A stretch of 64,000 nt of DNA from JALZBL01 sp040004775. GTDB lineage: Bacteria; Actinomycetota; Actinomycetes; Mycobacteriales; Jatrophihabitantaceae. A program made the position numbers and the translations under genes. Location of the stretch: contig JBDUAD010000004.1 in the NCBI GenBank assembly GCA_040004775.1, positions 3,567-67,566 of the forward strand. Direction: 5' to 3'. Numbering within the stretch: position 1 is the first letter of the stretch; every line of letters begins with the position of its first letter. Of this stretch, positions 24,157-32,456 are shown in pieces. Below the pieces are notes generated by a model. The model was not told the DNA's origin and did not search any database. It saw nothing but the letters and a program-made list of their open reading frames with translations.

Positions 24157-26252
24157 CCCGCCCCCAGCCCGGCCGGTCGGGCGCGCAACGGCGACTGGTC
24201 GTCGTCGAGGTGCTGGTGTTGTCCCTGGTTGCCACGCTGCTCGGCCGGCTGGCCTACGTCCAGCTGTTCGACCCGCATCCGCCGGTGCAGACCGCCGGGC
24301 GCCTGCACGAGGGGCGCATCGTCCTGCCCGCCGTGCGGGGGCGGATCCTCGACGCGCGGGGCCGCCCGCTGGTCACCAACCGGGTGACCCGCGTCCTGAC
24401 CGTCAATCGCGCGGTCCTGCTCAGCGAGCCCGACGACGGGCTGGGCGTCCTGACCCGCCTGGCCGGCCTGCTGCACACCACCCCGGCCGACCTGCGCCAG
24501 GAGATCACCCCGTGCGGCGTCGACGTGCCGTCACCGTGCTGGACCGGCCAGCCGTACCAGCCGGTGCCCGTGGCCACCGACGTCCCCGATGCCGCCGTGC
24601 TGCAGATCACCGAGCACGCCGAGGACTTCCCCGGCGCGGCGGTGGGCACCCGCACCGTGCGTGAGTACCCCCACGGCACCCTGGCCGCGCACGTTCTGGG
24701 CTACACCGGTCAGGTCAGCGCGGCCGACAAGGTGCGCAGCCCAGGCCTCAGCGACGAGGACACCATCGGGCGTAGCGGCCTGGAAGAGTTCTACGACGGC
24801 GCTCTTCGCGGCCGCGACGGCTACCAGGTGGTCGACCTCGATGCGCGCGGCGAGGCGGTCGGCGAGGGCCGGACCGTCGCCTCGGTGGCTGGGCTCGACG
24901 TGGTCACCAGCATCGACGCCGATGTGCAGCGGCTGGCCGAGACGTCGCTGCGTTCGCAGATCCAGACGGTTCGGGCCCGGGGCAAGGCGGCCACGAGCGG
25001 GGCGGTCGTCGTGATGGACCCTCGCGACGGACGGATGCTCGCGGCGGCCAGCTATCCGACCTACGAGCCGCACGTGTTCGTCGGGGGCATCTCGGTGGCC
25101 GACTACCGCCGGCTCACCGCCGCCTCGGCCCACGATCCGCTGGTCTCGCGCGCTGTGGCCGGACAGTTCGCGCCCGGATCGACATTCAAACTGATCAGCG
25201 CCTCGGCCGACGTCATGAACAGACGGGCCAAGCTCGGGTCGTACTTCAGCTGCCCGGGCGCGCTGGACGTCGACGGCCGGATCAAGACCAATTTCGACTC
25301 CGAGGCCATTCCCGGGCCGGTCGACCTGAAGCTGGCGCTGCAGTACTCGTGCGACACGTGGTTCTACCGCTTCGCCGTGCAGGAGTACTACGCCGACCAG
25401 AAGCGGGTCGACACCGGTCGGGCACCGGCCGAGGACCTGCAGCACATGGCCGCGGCGTTCGGGGTTGGCACCTCACCCGGCGCCGACCTGCCGGCCGACG
25501 AGCAGGCCAGCGGCTCCTACGCCGACCGCGAGACCCGCCAGCGCCGCTGGGTGACCAACCGGGCCACCTACTGCGCCGACGCCCGCCGCGGCTTTCCGCA
25601 GGAGAGCAACCCGGCGCTGCGGCAATACCTGACCCGGCTGGCCGCCGAAAACTGCACCGACGGCTGGCGCTACCGGGCCGGTGACAACGCCGACATGGCC
25701 ATCGGGCAGGGCGAGACGACGATGTCGCCGCTGCAGTTGGCCGTGGCCTATTCGGCGCTGGTCAACGGTGGCACGGTGTGGCGGCCGACGTTCGGCTGGG
25801 CCGAGTCCGATGCGTCCGGCCACGTGGTGCGGACCGTGACCCCGGCGGTCAAGAACCGAGTCCCGGTGCGCCCGGCCGTGCTGTCCTATATCGCCTCCGC
25901 GCTGCACTTCACCGACGACCACCAGGTCTCGGGCGCGATCGCATTCGACGGTTCGCCGATCAAGACCCGCATCAGCGGCAAGACCGGCACGGCCGAGGTC
26001 GAGGGCAAGGACGACACCTCGTGGTTCGCCAGCTGGGGCCCGACCGATCGTCTGGACTCTTCGCGCGAGCGCTCATCGGAGGCGGCGAAATTCGTCGTCG
26101 TCGGGATGGTCGAGCAGGCGGGCACCGGGCGGACGGCGGCCGCGCCTATGGTGCGCTCGGTGTGGGAAGGGCTGCTCGGCGCGCACGGACGGCCCACGCT
26201 GCCCGGGGCGGCTCCGGCCACGACCCTGCCGCGCACGACGGGATCGCGATGA
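24153..26252 (+). CDS. mrdA: Penicillin-binding protein 2 (elongation transpeptidase)
   Basis: This 699-residue class B PBP cross-links peptidoglycan during elongation. It has an N-terminal membrane anchor (about 15-38), a dimerisation/pedestal domain with ILDARGRPLVTNR, and a transpeptidase domain with catalytic S343 in PGSTFK, the second motif SCD at residue 399 (YSCDTWFYR) and KTGTAEV at 610. These are intact. The start is GTG 24153 (or 24150), overlapping the mreD stop. RodA, its glycosyltransferase partner, follows with a 4-nt overlap. Confidence 0.93.
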   Translation: MTRPQPGRSGAQRRLVVVEVLVLSLVATLLGRLAYVQLFDPHPPVQTAGRLHEGRIVLPAVRGRILDARGRPLVTNRVTRVLTVNRAVLLSEPDDGLGVLTRLAGLLHTTPADLRQEITPCGVDVPSPCWTGQPYQPVPVATDVPDAAVLQITEHAEDFPGAAVGTRTVREYPHGTLAAHVLGYTGQVSAADKVRSPGLSDEDTIGRSGLEEFYDGALRGRDGYQVVDLDARGEAVGEGRTVASVAGLDVVTSIDADVQRLAETSLRSQIQTVRARGKAATSGAVVVMDPRDGRMLAAASYPTYEPHVFVGGISVADYRRLTAASAHDPLVSRAVAGQFAPGSTFKLISASADVMNRRAKLGSYFSCPGALDVDGRIKTNFDSEAIPGPVDLKLALQYSCDTWFYRFAVQEYYADQKRVDTGRAPAEDLQHMAAAFGVGTSPGADLPADEQASGSYADRETRQRRWVTNRATYCADARRGFPQESNPALRQYLTRLAAENCTDGWRYRAGDNADMAIGQGETTMSPLQLAVAYSALVNGGTVWRPTFGWAESDASGHVVRTVTPAVKNRVPVRPAVLSYIASALHFTDDHQVSGAIAFDGSPIKTRISGKTGTAEVEGKDDTSWFASWGPTDRLDSSRERSSEAAKFVVVGMVEQAGTGRTAAAPMVRSVWEGLLGAHGRPTLPGAAPATTLPRTTGSR

Positions 26253-27445
26253 CCCTCCAACTGGTGCCGCCGCCCCCGCCCCCGTGGCCGGACCCGATCG
26301 GTCAGACGCCGTTGCGGTCCTGGCGCCGCTCCGCATCCGGCCGGTCCGGCACCGATCCGTGGCTGACCGGCGCGGCTCTGGCCCTGGCTCTGGTCGGCGC
26401 GGTGCTGATCTACTCGGCCACGCGGTCCGGCCAGGCCGGGGGCTCGTCGTCGCGGGCGTATCTGTACCGCCACCTGGCCAACGTCGCGCTCGCCGTCGGG
26501 CTCGGCGGCCTGGCCGCGCGGGCCGACTCGCTCCGGCTGCGACTGCTGGGGCCGACGCTGTACGGAGCCGGAATTCTGGGGCTCATCGCGGTCGCGCTGT
26601 TCGGAGCCACGATCAACGGTGCACACGCGTGGCTGCAGCTTCCGGGCGGCCTGCAGGTGCAGCCGGCCGAGTTCGCCAAGCTGGGCGTAATCGTCGGCCT
26701 GGCCGTGTGGTTCGCCGACCGCACCGTAAACCGAGCGCTCGACGGACCTCCAACAGCGCTCGACGTCGGCGTAGCGCTGGCCGGGTGTGCGGTGCCGCTG
26801 GCGTTGATCATGACCCAGCCCGATCTGGGCTCGGCGATGGTGGTGGCGGTGGCGGCGTTCGGCGTGCTGCTGGCCGCCGGCGTCCGCGCCCGCTGGTTGA
26901 TCGGGCTGATGGTGCTGGCCGTTCTCATCGCCGTCCTGAGCGTCCGGGCCGGCCTGCTCGCCGACTACCAACTGGCCCGCTTCACCTCCTTCACCGACCC
27001 CGGGCGTGACGTGCAGGGCGTGGCCTACAACGTCCATCAGGCTCGGATCGCCGTGGCCAACGGCGGCCTGCTCGGACGCGGGCTGTTCGCCGGGCCGCAG
27101 ACCGCGGGCGGCTACGTGCCGGAGCAGCAGACCGACTTCGTGTTCAGTGCGGCCGGCGAGCAGTTCGGGTTCCTGGGTTCCCTCGTCCTCGTGCTGTTGT
27201 TCGCGCTGCTGCTGTGGCGGGCGTTGCGCATCGCCGCATCGGCCGAGGTCAGCGGGCGGCTGGTCGCGGTGGGCGTCGTCTGCTGGTTCGCGGCCCAGGT
27301 GTTCGAGAACATCGGCATGAACGTCGGACTGACTCCGGTCACCGGGCTGCCACTGCCGTTCGTGTCCTACGGCGGGTCGTCGATGTTCGCCGCAGCCGTG
27401 GCCGTCGGCCTGCTGCAGGCTGCCGGTCGTGCGACTGTCCGCTAG
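26249..27445 (+). CDS. rodA: Peptidoglycan glycosyltransferase RodA (SEDS family)
   Basis: This 398-residue multi-pass membrane enzyme polymerises lipid II with PBP2. A Pro-rich cytosolic N-terminus (LVPPPPPPWPDP) precedes about ten helices. Conserved SEDS features are present: INGAHAWLQLPGGLQVQPAEFAKLG, TQPDLGSAMVV, the QTDFVFSAAGEQFGFLGS loop with the catalytic-region Asp, and the ending GLPLPFVSYGGSSM. ATG 26249 overlaps the mrdA stop (ATGA). Confidence 0.94.
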   Translation: MTLQLVPPPPPPWPDPIGQTPLRSWRRSASGRSGTDPWLTGAALALALVGAVLIYSATRSGQAGGSSSRAYLYRHLANVALAVGLGGLAARADSLRLRLLGPTLYGAGILGLIAVALFGATINGAHAWLQLPGGLQVQPAEFAKLGVIVGLAVWFADRTVNRALDGPPTALDVGVALAGCAVPLALIMTQPDLGSAMVVAVAAFGVLLAAGVRARWLIGLMVLAVLIAVLSVRAGLLADYQLARFTSFTDPGRDVQGVAYNVHQARIAVANGGLLGRGLFAGPQTAGGYVPEQQTDFVFSAAGEQFGFLGSLVLVLLFALLLWRALRIAASAEVSGRLVAVGVVCWFAAQVFENIGMNVGLTPVTGLPLPFVSYGGSSMFAAAVAVGLLQAAGRATVR

Positions 27446-27527
27446 CCCGGCCCGTCCGCTACGGTCGCGCTGACATCACGACAGGGCACGACGTCCGCGC
27501 CGTCAGGCGGGGAAGGCGGAAACGCGC

Positions 27528-28613
27528 GTGGCGTACGAGGTCCAGGGGGTCATCGCCCGCGCGAAGGGTCAGCCGGTCTCGCTGGAGACCGTCCTCGTGC
27601 CCGATCCCGGGCCCGGCGAGGCGCTGGTCCAGGTCCAGGCCTGCGGGGTGTGCCACACCGATCTGCACTACCGCGACGGCGGCATCAACGACGACTTCCC
27701 GTTCCTGCTCGGCCACGAGGCGGCCGGCGTGGTCGAGGCGGTCGGCGATGACGTCAGCGCAGTGGCGCCCGGTGACTTCGTCATCCTCAACTGGCGAGCG
27801 GTGTGCGGAACCTGTCGGGCCTGCCGGCGCGGCCGGCCCTGGTACTGCTTCGCCACTCTCAACGCCACGCAGAGGATGACCCTGGCCGACGGCACCGAAC
27901 TGGCGCCGGCCCTCGGCATCGGCGCGTTCGCCGAGAAGACCCTCGTCGCGGCCGGTCAGTGCACCAAGGTCGACCCGCAGGCGTCGCCGGCCGCCGCCGG
28001 TCTGCTCGGGTGCGGCGTGATGGCCGGCCTCGGCGCGGCGATGAACACCGGCAACGTCGGGCGGGGCGACTCCGTGGCGGTGATCGGCTGCGGCGGGGTT
28101 GGCAACGCCGCGATCGCGGGCGCGCGACTGGCCGGGGCGAGCACGATCATCGGGGTCGACGTCGACGCCCGCAAGCTGGAGTGGGCCCGGAAGCTCGGCG
28201 CCACCGACGTGGTGAACGCCGCCAATGACGATCCGGTGGAGGCCATCCGCGCGGCGACCGGAGGCTTCGGGGCCGACGTGGTCATCGACGCGGTAGGCCG
28301 GCCGGAGACCTGGACCCAGGCCTTCTACGCCCGAGACCTGGCCGGCACCGTGGTGCTGGTCGGCGTTCCGACGCCACAGATGACGGTGGAGCTGCCGTTG
28401 CTCGACGTGTTCGGCCGCGGCGGCGCGCTCAAGTCGTCGTGGTACGGCGACTGCCTGCCCGAGCGCGACTTCCCGGTCCTGATCGACCTGTACCGGCAGG
28501 GGCGCCTGGATCTCGACGCGTTCGTCTCGGAGACGATCGGCCTGGGTGATGTCGAGGCCGCGTTCACCCGTATGAACAACGGCGACGTTCTGCGTTCGGT
28601 CGTGGTCGTATGA
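27528..28613 (+). CDS. mscR: S-(hydroxymethyl)mycothiol dehydrogenase (formaldehyde dehydrogenase)
   Basis: This 361-residue zinc-dependent medium-chain dehydrogenase oxidises the formaldehyde-mycothiol adduct with NAD. Catalytic zinc ligands are in ACGVCHTDLHY and LLGHEAAGVVE; the structural zinc cysteines are in VCGTCRACRRGRPWYC. The Rossmann motif is VIGCGGVGNAAIAGARLAG. FPFLLGHEAAG and DGGINDDFP match the mycothiol-dependent branch. The MBL hydrolase after it is the usual partner. Mycothiol is specific to actinobacteria, which supports the host assignment. GTG 27528 is the start. Confidence 0.9.
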   Translation: MAYEVQGVIARAKGQPVSLETVLVPDPGPGEALVQVQACGVCHTDLHYRDGGINDDFPFLLGHEAAGVVEAVGDDVSAVAPGDFVILNWRAVCGTCRACRRGRPWYCFATLNATQRMTLADGTELAPALGIGAFAEKTLVAAGQCTKVDPQASPAAAGLLGCGVMAGLGAAMNTGNVGRGDSVAVIGCGGVGNAAIAGARLAGASTIIGVDVDARKLEWARKLGATDVVNAANDDPVEAIRAATGGFGADVVIDAVGRPETWTQAFYARDLAGTVVLVGVPTPQMTVELPLLDVFGRGGALKSSWYGDCLPERDFPVLIDLYRQGRLDLDAFVSETIGLGDVEAAFTRMNNGDVLRSVVVV

Positions 28614-28641
28614 GCGCCCGGGTCCCGGCGGCGGCGTCGCA

Positions 28642-29274
28642 ATGAGTGGTGCGGTGCGGGTCGACCGGGTGGTCACGTCGGGGACGTTCTCCCTCGACGG
28701 TGCGACGTGGCAGGTCGACAACAACGTCTGGCTGGTCGGCGACGACGACGAGGTGCTGGTGATCGACGCCGCCCACTCGGCCGCGCCGATCACGGCTGCC
28801 ATCGGTCACCGCCGGGTGGCCGCCATCGCCTGCACGCATGGCCACGACGACCACATCGGCGTCGCTCCGCTGTTGTCCGTTCTCACCGGAGCGCCGGTGC
28901 TGTTGCACCCGGGGGACGACATGCTGTGGCAGGCGTTGTACGGCGACCGACCCCACAGTGAGTTGGCCGACGGGCAAATCTTCTACGTCGGCGGCGTGGC
29001 GGTGCGCGTGCTGCATACCCCCGGGCACTCACCCGGCGGAGTGTGCTTTCTGGTGCCGGAGCTGGAGACCGTGTTCTCCGGCGACACCCTGTTCAAGGGC
29101 GGCCCCGGCGCCACCGGCCGCTCGTACAGCGATTTCCCGACGATCATCACGTCGATCCGTGATCGGCTGCTGACTCTGCCCGGTCGGACCGTGGTGCGTA
29201 CCGGGCACGGCGAGGACACGTCGGTCGGCGGCGAGGCGATCTCGCTGCAGGACTGGATCCGCCGCGGTTACTGA
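28642..29274 (+). CDS. MBL-fold hydrolase paired with mscR
   Basis: This 210-residue metallo-beta-lactamase-fold protein of the glyoxalase II type has the zinc motif THGHDDHIGV, a further His in TPGHSPGGV, the bridging Asp in FSGDTLF and the last His in RTGHGED. It follows mscR by 28 nt, a linkage conserved in actinobacteria. I infer that it hydrolyses S-formylmycothiol or a related thioester, completing formaldehyde oxidation to formate; this is not proven. It ends where a minus-strand permease remnant ends. Confidence 0.85.
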   Translation: MSGAVRVDRVVTSGTFSLDGATWQVDNNVWLVGDDDEVLVIDAAHSAAPITAAIGHRRVAAIACTHGHDDHIGVAPLLSVLTGAPVLLHPGDDMLWQALYGDRPHSELADGQIFYVGGVAVRVLHTPGHSPGGVCFLVPELETVFSGDTLFKGGPGATGRSYSDFPTIITSIRDRLLTLPGRTVVRTGHGEDTSVGGEAISLQDWIRRGY

Positions 29275-29614
29275 GCAGCCTCCAGCGACTGGTGGGTGGC
29301 CATGACGCTGTCGCCGGCAGCCGGCGTCTCGTCGACCGGCTGGTGCTCGGCCAGTAGCCACGACGGCCGGCGGAACGGCCGCAGGGCCGGTAAATCCCGC
29401 CGGGCGTCAGGCGACGCAGCCGGACCACCGCGTAGATGCCGCCGGTCTGCGGGAACGTCGAGTCCATCTCCGCCGACGCCATGGCCGTCGGCACCAGGAA
29501 CCGCAGGACCGCGCCGAGGATGAGGGCGATGGCCGCAGGCCGGACGTGGCCAGCTGCGGACTCTTCGAACTCGGCGCCCGGTCGGGTGCGCCAACGACAA
29601 CCTGTCAGGTACCG
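29268..29614 (-). pseudogene. Remnant of an APC-family amino acid permease, middle deleted
   Basis: On the minus strand an N-terminal permease piece is readable from about 29614 (ILGAVLRFLVPTAMASAEMDSTFPQTGGIYAVVR), matching the second helix and the Phe-Pro-x-x-Gly-Gly-Ile-Tyr turn of GadC-like APC transporters. About 30 codons later the sense moves to another frame that ends FRRPSWLLAEHQPVDE...SLEAAQ at TAA 29270-29268, which fits the C-terminal tail of the same family. Some 400 residues between are missing. The stretch 29275-29733 holds no intact gene. Confidence 0.6.
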
Positions 29615-29719
29615 CGGCGCGGGTCCGGCCGGATGAGCAGCCAGGGCCTCACAGTTCGGGCGATTCGGGCGCCGCTGAGCGGAATGGATGTTGCCGAGCC
29701 GGCATCAAGGCGCAGACCG

Positions 29720-29725
29720 TAGCCT
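29720..29725 (+). promoter_or_regulatory. -10 box (TAGCCT) of the TIGR03960 gene, leaderless type
   Basis: TAGCCT lies 8 nt before GTG 29734 and supports this start. Confidence 0.5.
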
Positions 29726-29733
29726 GGAGCACC

Positions 29734-31671
29734 GTGAGTACCCCGGCGTCGTTGTTCGCGCGGCTCGAGCCCCTACTACCGCGGGTGAGCAAGCCGATCC
29801 AGTACGTCGGTGGTGAGCTCAACTCCCGCGCCAAGGCCTGGGACTCGGTGCCGGTGCATTGGGCGCTGATGTATCCCGATGCCTACGAGGTCGGGCTGCC
29901 GAATCAGGGCGTGCAGATCCTCTACGAGGTGATCAACGAACGCCCGGACGCCCTGGCCGAGCGGACCTACGCGGTCTGGCCGGACCTCGAGGGACTGATG
30001 CGCGAGCACGGCATCGGCCAATTCACGGTGGACAGCCATCGGCCGGTGGCGGCCTTCGATCTGCTCGGTGTCTCCTTCGCCACCGAACTGGGCTACACCA
30101 ACCTGCTCACCGCGCTGGACCTGGCCGGCGTTCCCTTGCACGCGAGTGACCGCAACGAATCGCATCCAGTCGTGGTGGCCGGCGGGCATGCGGCGTTCAA
30201 CCCCGAGCCGGTCGCCGACTTCATCGACTGCGCCGTCCTTGGCGACGGCGAGCAGATCGTCGGGACGATCACCGGCATCGTCGCCGCGCACAAGGCGGCC
30301 GGCTCGCCGGGCGGCCGCGCGCAGCTACTGCGTCTCTTGGCAGCCACCGGCGGCGTGTACGTGCCGGCGCTGTACGCGGTGAGCTACCTGCCCGACGGAC
30401 GCATCGCCGCCGTGACGCCGGTCGAGCCGGGAGTCCCCGAGCGGGTCAGCAAGCACACCGTGATGGACCTCGACGCCTGGCCCTACCCGAAGACACCGCT
30501 GGTGCCGCTGGCCGAGTCGGTGCACGAGCGGATGAGCGTGGAGATCTTCCGCGGTTGCACGCGTGGCTGCCGCTTCTGCCAGGCCGGCATGATCACCCGG
30601 CCCGTGCGCGAGCGCTCGATCGAGGGCATCGGGGAGATGGTGCGCAACGGCCTAGCTGCCACCGGCTTCGACGAGGTCGGGCTGCTGTCGCTGTCCAGCG
30701 CCGACCACTCCGAGATCGCCCCGCTGGCCAAGCAACTGGCCGACCGCTACGAGGACTCGAAGGTGTCGCTGTCCCTGCCGTCGACCCGCGTGGACGCCTT
30801 CAACATCGACCTGGCCAACGAGTTCAGCCGCAACGGCCGCCGCTCGGGCCTCACCTTCGCGCCCGAAGGCGGGTCGGAGCGGCTTCGCCGGGTGATCAAC
30901 AAGATGGTGTCCAAGGAGGACCTCATCCGCACGGTCACCGCCGCCTATTCGCAGGGCTGGCGTCAGGTGAAGCTGTACTTCATGTGCGGCCTGCCGACGG
31001 AGACCGACGAGGACGTGCTCGAGATCGCCGAGATGGCCCACGACGTTATCCGGGCCGGCCGCGCGGCCACGGGCTCCAAGGACATCCGCTGCACGGTGTC
31101 GATCGGCGGGTTCGTGCCCAAGCCCCACACCCCGTTCCAGTGGGCCGCCCAGACCGACCCGGCCACCGTCGACGACCGGCTGCGCAAGCTGCGGGCGGCG
31201 ATCAACTCCGATCGCAGCCTCGGGCGCAACGTCGGCATGCGCTACCACGACGGTGAGCCGTCGCTCGTCGAAGGCCTGCTCTCCCGCGGCGATCGTCGGG
31301 TCGGCGCGGTGATCGAGGCGGTGTGGCGCTCCGGCGGTCGGTTCGACGGCTGGAGCGAGCACTTCTCCTTTACCCGCTGGATGGCGGCGGCCGAGGCCGT
31401 GCTCTCGCCCCGAGGGGTCGACGTCGACTGGTTCACCACGCGGGAACGCTTCGAAGACGAGGTTCTGCCCTGGGATCACCTTGACTCGGGCCTGGACAAG
31501 ACCTGGCTGTGGGACGACTGGCAGGACGCGCTCACCGGCTTCGAGCAGGATGACTGCCGCTGGACGCCGTGCTTCGACTGCGGGGTGTGCCCGACCATGG
31601 GCACCGACATACAGGTCGGCCCGACCGGCCGCTCCCTGCTGCCGTTGGCCGCGAAGGCGCCGGTCAGTTAG
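29734..31671 (+). CDS. TIGR03960 family B12-binding radical SAM protein
   Basis: This 645-residue protein has an N-terminal B12-binding-like domain and a radical SAM domain with the cluster motif FRGCTRGCRFCQAG (cysteines near residues 275-282). A C-terminal part contains CRWTPCFDCGVCPTMGTD, cysteines that may bind another cluster. TIGR03960 proteins normally sit directly before a TIGR03936 protein and are thought to modify RNA or a ribosomal component, but the reaction is unknown. Here the partner lies nearly 4 kb downstream, after an accessory insertion. Confidence 0.92.
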   Translation: MSTPASLFARLEPLLPRVSKPIQYVGGELNSRAKAWDSVPVHWALMYPDAYEVGLPNQGVQILYEVINERPDALAERTYAVWPDLEGLMREHGIGQFTVDSHRPVAAFDLLGVSFATELGYTNLLTALDLAGVPLHASDRNESHPVVVAGGHAAFNPEPVADFIDCAVLGDGEQIVGTITGIVAAHKAAGSPGGRAQLLRLLAATGGVYVPALYAVSYLPDGRIAAVTPVEPGVPERVSKHTVMDLDAWPYPKTPLVPLAESVHERMSVEIFRGCTRGCRFCQAGMITRPVRERSIEGIGEMVRNGLAATGFDEVGLLSLSSADHSEIAPLAKQLADRYEDSKVSLSLPSTRVDAFNIDLANEFSRNGRRSGLTFAPEGGSERLRRVINKMVSKEDLIRTVTAAYSQGWRQVKLYFMCGLPTETDEDVLEIAEMAHDVIRAGRAATGSKDIRCTVSIGGFVPKPHTPFQWAAQTDPATVDDRLRKLRAAINSDRSLGRNVGMRYHDGEPSLVEGLLSRGDRRVGAVIEAVWRSGGRFDGWSEHFSFTRWMAAAEAVLSPRGVDVDWFTTRERFEDEVLPWDHLDSGLDKTWLWDDWQDALTGFEQDDCRWTPCFDCGVCPTMGTDIQVGPTGRSLLPLAAKAPVS

Positions 31672-31751
31672 TCGCACCAAGCCGGAAAAGCTCGAGTCGG
31701 AGGTGGCAACGAGGCAGACGGTGCTGTCCACCGGCGCGAATCATGACGTAA

Positions 31752-32283
31752 AAGGTGTGGTGGCGGTTCGGGCCGTCGTAGCGCAAACAGCAGGACGGCT
31801 TGCTGCCCACGGTGCGCATAGTGGCTCCCGACGTGCTCGCGCTGCAGGAGACCTGGGGCACGGACACGACGTCGCAGGCCCAGGAGTTCGCCGATCAGCT
31901 CGGCATGGTCGCCGCGTTCGTCGCCCCGCCCTACCCGCCGTCGCCGGATCCCGTCGAGACCACGGACCGCGCCGGAATCGATGTGGGAATCGGCCTGCTG
32001 AGCCGGTGGCCGATCGTCCGCATCCAACACGTGCAGATGCCGGCCCGTCATCGCACACCCGCTCCGGTCGCGAATGATCGCCGCGCTCGACCATCCAGCG
32101 CGCCGATGCACCTGGTTATCGCCTGCCTTAAGTGGGAACCCGCCTACAACGACGACACGATCGCCCAAGCACGGTCCCTGGTCGACCTGGCCACCGACCC
32201 GGCCCACGAATGGACCCGCGCCCGTCATCGTCTGCGGCGATCTCAACGCGGCCCCGGACAATCCCGTGCTGCGTCCCCTGTGA
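31752..32283 (+). pseudogene. Decayed endonuclease/exonuclease/phosphatase (EEP) family gene
   Basis: Pieces of an EEP hydrolase are readable in order: VWWRFGP (31755-31775) followed by an in-frame TAG at 31779, then APDVLALQETWGTD (the catalytic QE motif) and a stretch to GIGLLSRWPIV, then LVIACLKWEPAYND. The catalytic GDLN motif (VIVCGDLNAAPDNPVLRPL) appears only in another frame, ending at TGA 32281-32283. With an internal stop, a frameshift and a lost C-terminus it cannot make an active enzyme. The stretch 31672-32456 holds no intact gene. Confidence 0.75.
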
Positions 32284-32456
32284 GATGCACCTGGCACGGG
32301 CAGTACCGCTGCGAACGGTGCCACTTATCTCCGTTCGAGCAGTGCTCGACGTCGTTCGGGTTGGCGGTGTCTCCCCCCTTCACCGAAACCTCCGAGGGCG
32401 TTACGCTGCGGCCACCGGCTGGACTCACGGAACCGGATTCCATCTTTGGAGGACCG

